Below are positions 60,945 to 64,000 of a DNA stretch of 64,000 nt, piece by piece (the stretch's first letter is position 1; every line of letters begins with the position of its first letter). The DNA comes from Allosediminivita pacifica (GTDB taxonomy: Bacteria > Pseudomonadota > Alphaproteobacteria > Rhodobacterales > Rhodobacteraceae): NCBI RefSeq assembly GCF_003054175.1, contig NZ_QBKN01000004.1, positions 153,396-217,395 on the forward strand, in the 5' to 3' direction. The notes under the pieces are model-generated. The model saw nothing but the letters and a program-made list of their open reading frames with translations, searched no databases and had not been told where the DNA came from. Made by a program: the position numbers and the translations under genes.

Positions 60945-61124
60945 TCAGACCTTGCCCTCGAAATCGCGGTGGACGAGCTTGGCATCGCAATAGGGGCATT
61001 CGACATAGCCCAGATCATGCGGGATCTGCAGCCACACGCGCGGGTGGCCCAGCGCCCCCTCGCCGCCATCGCAGGCGATGCGGTAGCTGTCGACGATGCG
61101 GGTTTCCGGTGCCTCGAGCGTCAT
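60945..61124 (-). CDS. Zinc-finger CHCC protein (NDUFS6-like)
   Basis: 59 residues. Zinc ligands C18, H27, C43 and C46 (CHCC), with [22 protein letters not shown] matching the family. The mitochondrial homologue NDUFS6 is a subunit of complex I, and alphaproteobacteria encode it as a small standalone protein. ATG at 61124 starts [11 protein letters not shown]; the reverse frame continues open further 5' antisense to the ABC gene, but that extension is not part of the family. Confidence 0.92.
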   Translation of the reverse strand: MTLEAPETRIVDSYRIACDGGEGALGHPRVWLQIPHDLGYVECPYCDAKLVHRDFEGKV

Positions 61125-61193
61125 GCGGTCATTCCCTTTCGCGTCTGCGTGAACTAGGTACGCCATGCGACGCAGCGGGGCAAGAGAGGCACG

Positions 61194-62117
61194 ATGACAC
61201 GCAACGCCATCGAGATCAGTGGACTGACCAAGACCTACCAGGGCGGAAAACAGGCGCTGAAGGGCGTCGACCTGAACGTGCCCGAGGGCTCGGTCTTCGG
61301 GCTGCTCGGCCCCAACGGCGCGGGCAAGTCCACCCTCATCAACATCCTCGCCGGGCTGGTCATCAAGACCGAGGGTCGCGTGAAGATCTGGGGCTGGGAT
61401 CAGGACCAGAACCCGCGCCAGTCGCGCGCCGCCATCGGCGTCATGCCGCAGGAGCTCAACCTCGACCCCTTCTTCGCGCCGCGCGACGCGCTCGAGGTGC
61501 AGGCCGGGCTCTACGGCGTACCCAAAAGCCAGCGCCGCAGCGACGAGATTCTCGCGATGGTGGGCCTTGCCGACAAGGCCGAGGCCTACGCCCGCACGCT
61601 CTCGGGCGGCATGCGCCGCCGCCTGCTTCTGGCCAAGGCGCTGGTGCACAACCCGCAAGTGCTGGTGCTGGACGAACCCACCGCCGGCGTCGACATCGAG
61701 CTGCGCCAGATGCTCTGGGAAAACGTCCGCCGTCTCAACAAGGAGCACGGCCTGACGGTGATCCTCACCACCCACTACCTCGAGGAAGCCGAGCAGATGT
61801 GCGACGAGATCGCCATCATCAACCACGGCGAGCTGATCGCGCAGGACAGCACCCAGAACCTGCTGGGCCGCCTCGACGCCAAGACCATGGTGATCGAGCC
61901 CGACCACGACCCACAGAGCCTGCCCACACGCGACGGCATCGAGGTCACCCGCCGCCCCGACGGCACCATCGCGCTCAGCTACAACAGCTCCAAGACCTCC
62001 GCCGAAGAGGTGCTCGACTGCGTGCACGCCGCCGGCATCCGCATCCGCGACGTGCGCACCGAACAGGCCGACCTCGAGGACGTCTTCCTCAGCCTCACCC
62101 GCGACGCCGCCGCCTGA
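61194..62117 (+). CDS. ABC transporter ATP-binding protein (ABC-2 type, YadG-like)
   Basis: 307 residues. Walker [10 protein letters not shown], signature [15 protein letters not shown], Walker [13 protein letters not shown], and the switch H in [12 protein letters not shown]-terminal extension (about 230-307) typical of ABC-2 exporters. Such ATPases normally come with a membrane partner gene next to them; here the following gene is on the opposite strand, so the permease is elsewhere or lost. Divergent from zf-CHCC. Confidence 0.92.
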   Translation: MTRNAIEISGLTKTYQGGKQALKGVDLNVPEGSVFGLLGPNGAGKSTLINILAGLVIKTEGRVKIWGWDQDQNPRQSRAAIGVMPQELNLDPFFAPRDALEVQAGLYGVPKSQRRSDEILAMVGLADKAEAYARTLSGGMRRRLLLAKALVHNPQVLVLDEPTAGVDIELRQMLWENVRRLNKEHGLTVILTTHYLEEAEQMCDEIAIINHGELIAQDSTQNLLGRLDAKTMVIEPDHDPQSLPTRDGIEVTRRPDGTIALSYNSSKTSAEEVLDCVHAAGIRIRDVRTEQADLEDVFLSLTRDAAA

Positions 62118-62172
62118 GTCGCGCCAGAGGCCCCGCCCCAGAATCACGTCTAAACGCAGGCCAAACGCGCCC

Positions 62173-62208
62173 CCCTCTCCCCTCGGGGGAGAGGGCCGGG
62201 GTGAGGGG
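62173..62208. repeat. CCCTCTCCCC palindromic intergenic repeat
   Basis: CCCTCTCCCC (62173-62182) pairs perfectly with GGGGAGAGGG (62186-62195), followed by GTGAGGGGC. This is a well-known type of short extragenic repeat in proteobacteria. It may terminate the ABC ATPase transcript in either direction. Confidence 0.7.
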
Positions 62209-62259
62209 CGCAGCACGCCCGGAACCAGACCTGGTGCTCACGGCCCGCCCCCCAACGCG

Positions 62260-62796
62260 TCACCACCCCTCGGGCAGCTCCACCGGCACGTACTTCCGGA
62301 TGCCGTGGAAGAAGATGTCGATCTCTAGCGCCAGCCCCACCTCGAAATCGTTGAGCTCCGCCCCGCTCCAGCGGTGCTGCTCGAGCCGCGCAAGGAAATC
62401 CCGGCGCACCCGGTCATCGCCCGCGTCAAGCGGCAGGTCGCCCGCCGCACGCAGCAGGTCGATGCGCTTGTGAACCTCGCGCATGCCGGAAAACGCCTCC
62501 ATCATCGGCCGGGTCAGGCGCGGATCGCTCTGCCAGGACCGGCCGCCGAAGACCTCCTGCACGACACGGTTGCCCGCGCCCAGGCAATCGTAGGCAACGC
62601 AGCCCGGAAAACCCTCTTCCGTCAGCCTGTCGTGGATCGAGCAGCTGTGCCCGGACAGGTTCGGACAGGGCTCGCCCGGGTTCTTGTCGAAGGCGAAATC
62701 CTTGCCCTTGTCGAAAGCCAGCGCGATGCAGCACAGGGCCGCGCATTTGGAACAATCGGTCTTCAGGTGGTCGGTCTCAGGAAGCGTCTCGGGCAT
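62260..62796 (-). CDS. Cysteine-rich protein related to pentapeptide-repeat N-terminal domains
   Basis: 178 residues. Eight cysteines in the first 71 residues: C15, C18, C22, C23 (CSKCAALCC), C44, C52, C66 and C71, with GFPGCVAYDCLGAGNR. I recall the same cysteine layout as the lead domain of some pentapeptide-repeat proteins, where it is thought to bind metal (YkgJ-like CxxCxxCC); here no pentapeptide repeats follow, only about 100 helical residues. Function unknown. Monocistronic. Confidence 0.7.
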   Translation of the reverse strand: MPETLPETDHLKTDCSKCAALCCIALAFDKGKDFAFDKNPGEPCPNLSGHSCSIHDRLTEEGFPGCVAYDCLGAGNRVVQEVFGGRSWQSDPRLTRPMMEAFSGMREVHKRIDLLRAAGDLPLDAGDDRVRRDFLARLEQHRWSGAELNDFEVGLALEIDIFFHGIRKYVPVELPEGW

Positions 62797-63139
62797 GGCA
62801 TCTTTCGGGTATCAGGGGTCCGGCCAGGGCTTTGCCAACCCGCCCTATCCCGCGGAACGCCGCCGGATTGCAAGGACCACCCGCAACCGCTGCGAAGCAC
62901 TCATCCCCAATGCGTCATGGGGTAGCCACGAAGGTTTGGCCATCGACCGGCTGCAATCGTCCGAGAGCGGCCGTCTTTTCTCATCCCCGAGGATCAAGAG
63001 GGCCGCAATGGGGACGGAGCTGGCTTTTTTAAACGCAGGGTTTAGTGCCGCTCGCAGCGGAACTGGATCGTTTCCCGAAAATCGATCACATAGAGAGGCA
63101 ACTTGTTTCGGGGAATAACATTTGGTCATCGAGCCTTTT
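62797..63139. other. Gap with falling GC content, no gene seen
   Basis: 343 bases between the cysteine-rich gene and the orphan membrane protein. From about 62980 onward the base composition shifts towards A+T. No terminator with T-run, tRNA or conserved small protein was identified. Confidence 0.5.
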
Positions 63140-63685
63140 CTATCTTGTGTCGTTGATTGCACCCGGATTGTAATCCGATAGATATTCCCCAAACAGGGCG
63201 CAAAGCTCAGAAAAGGAGATCCTCAAGTCCGCAGAGCTAACGGAAACTCCATCGCGGCAAAAGGGATTATTGAGCCAACTTGTTGCACGACCAATAGGAG
63301 AGGGCTTTATCTGACGCATCGATTCACTTGTCAGCTGGATACGAAGCGACGAAGCTCCTCCAAGCGACCAGATGGAAATACGCGAAACTGCGTTCCAAGG
63401 CACTTCCTGTTTGAAAAAGCGCTTGTCCCAAAAGCCCTGCGGTGACAGCTCGACTGGTTGGATATGTCCAAAGATCAGTCTATGGAGGCCAAGCAGCAGG
63501 CATAGCCCGAAGATTGGGGTGCCGATCCAGCCAAAGAACACCGATACCTGACCACGGGTGTCTACTGCGCCGCCTTGAATCAGCCACATCCCAAGGGGCA
63601 CACCGGTCGCTGCGATAGCAACGTTCCTGAGTAACTTTGAAGCTGATTTTTGAATTACGGTGCAGCCCTGAGTCGTTCGGCTCAT
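63140..63685 (-). CDS. Orphan membrane protein (STM3941-like)
   Basis: 181 residues: two N-terminal hydrophobic segments (about 20-38 and 48-70) then a cytoplasmic PH-like domain, with FFKQEVPWNAVSRISIWS and LSDYNPGAIND near the end. Its lower GC and more A/T-ending codons than the neighbours suggest recent acquisition. The layout resembles STM3941-family proteins of unknown function. Start ATG at 63685. Confidence 0.55.
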   Translation of the reverse strand: MSRTTQGCTVIQKSASKLLRNVAIAATGVPLGMWLIQGGAVDTRGQVSVFFGWIGTPIFGLCLLLGLHRLIFGHIQPVELSPQGFWDKRFFKQEVPWNAVSRISIWSLGGASSLRIQLTSESMRQIKPSPIGRATSWLNNPFCRDGVSVSSADLRISFSELCALFGEYLSDYNPGAINDTR

Positions 63686-63984
63686 CGATGGTTTGGCTCT
63701 CGTGATTTCGCGTGCGTTATATGCTTGGCAGATCCAACGTCAAAAGTAGTATCACTTGCTGCTCGACCTACGAATTCTCAGCGCCCTGCTTTGAACAGCC
63801 TTTGATTTCGCAATACGCTGCGGCCGCTGCATGCTGCGCGACCATATTGGAGCAAGATGTCCTCTACCAGCCATCCGGCACTACCCCACGCTACCTCTGG
63901 TACTTGGCTTTGATGCTGTAACCGCCCCCCGACGGCATCGCTGTGCCAAGGTGGGATCGCAACAATCCTTAATGGGAGGCGGTC
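63686..63984. other. AT-richer region before the terminal gene
   Basis: 299 bases; an open frame of 69 codons on the plus strand (63712-63921) has an unlikely composition with many cysteines and no family resemblance. A GGGAGGCGG ribosome-binding site leads directly into the partial gene at 63985. Confidence 0.45.
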
Positions 63985-64000
63985 ATGTCAAAGATTACCA
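63985..64000 (+). CDS. Start of a gene cut by the window edge
   Basis: ATG preceded by a good GGGAGGCGG site, reading M-S-K-I-T. The short N-terminus and the upstream ATTAAGG-like sequence would fit the start of an IS110-type transposase, but five residues are not enough for assignment. Confidence 0.4.

Noticed and set aside
63712..63921. A 69-codon plus-strand frame near the right edge
   Set aside because: No ribosome site or homology, cysteine- and alanine-heavy composition, and the strong ribosome site is instead at 63971-63984.

Overview
The window is chromosomal DNA from a high-GC alphaproteobacterium, almost certainly a Rhodobacteraceae (Roseobacter-group) member. Evidence: strong G/C preference at third codon positions; family-typical pairs such as mce-DUF1467 and tandem DUF6455 genes; the order rnd-lptC-lptA-lptB-hpf-ptsN; a NDUFS6-like zinc-finger protein and a NDUFA9-like reductase; TRAP transport; and the GGGGGCTCTGCCCCC type of intergenic repeat often seen in this family. 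Most of the window is core genome: about 60 protein genes and one tRNA.

Layout. 1-13.7 kb: ilvD (cut by the window edge), a CPBP membrane protease, accD-folC, a structured candidate small RNA, zapE, an MFS transporter, a HAD/ornithine-cyclodeaminase-like pair, fghA, a short gene remnant, cfa and aspS. 13.7-19.8 kb: a response regulator without a DNA-binding domain, mce-DUF1467, CysZ/EI24, a nitroreductase, DUF167, a small conserved protein, an M48 lipoprotein, two DUF6455 genes behind a perfect FNR-type box, and a NDUFA9-like protein. 19.8-26.3 kb: tRNA-Leu(CAG), then the most distinctive locus: a GntR/FCD regulator with duplicated GTATAC operators, a LigM-like tetrahydrofolate-dependent O-demethylase, a complete TRAP transporter (P-Q-M) and a MetF-like reductase. 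Together they look like an uptake and O-demethylation module feeding methyl groups into one-carbon metabolism.

26.3-31.9 kb: rimP-nusA-ylxR-infB behind a leader containing an attenuator-like terminator. 31.9-39.4 kb: a 46-residue protein gene whose Shine-Dalgarno lies in a hairpin, ppiC-argJ-mutT divergent from secA, and a periplasmic PBP-OmpA fusion. 39.4-48 kb: radC, galE-galU, cysQ, an SH3 lipid-free periplasmic protein, alkB and dnaK-dnaJ with a heat-shock-type promoter. 48-57.3 kb: a YjhX-like gene with a double-hairpin leader, ptsN, hpf and the Lpt operon, rnd, an ExoY-like sugar transferase behind a 730-base non-coding stretch with a 17-base palindrome, an OmpA lipoprotein, an AraC-MGMT fusion, nth and a PfkB kinase. 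57.3-64 kb: polA, a hemolysin III homologue, the zf-CHCC protein, an ABC ATPase without its permease, a cysteine-rich protein, and a visibly AT-richer right edge with an orphan membrane protein and the first codons of another gene.

No CRISPR array, prophage, rRNA or complete insertion sequence was found. Functions are assigned from motifs and family knowledge alone; no database search was possible.
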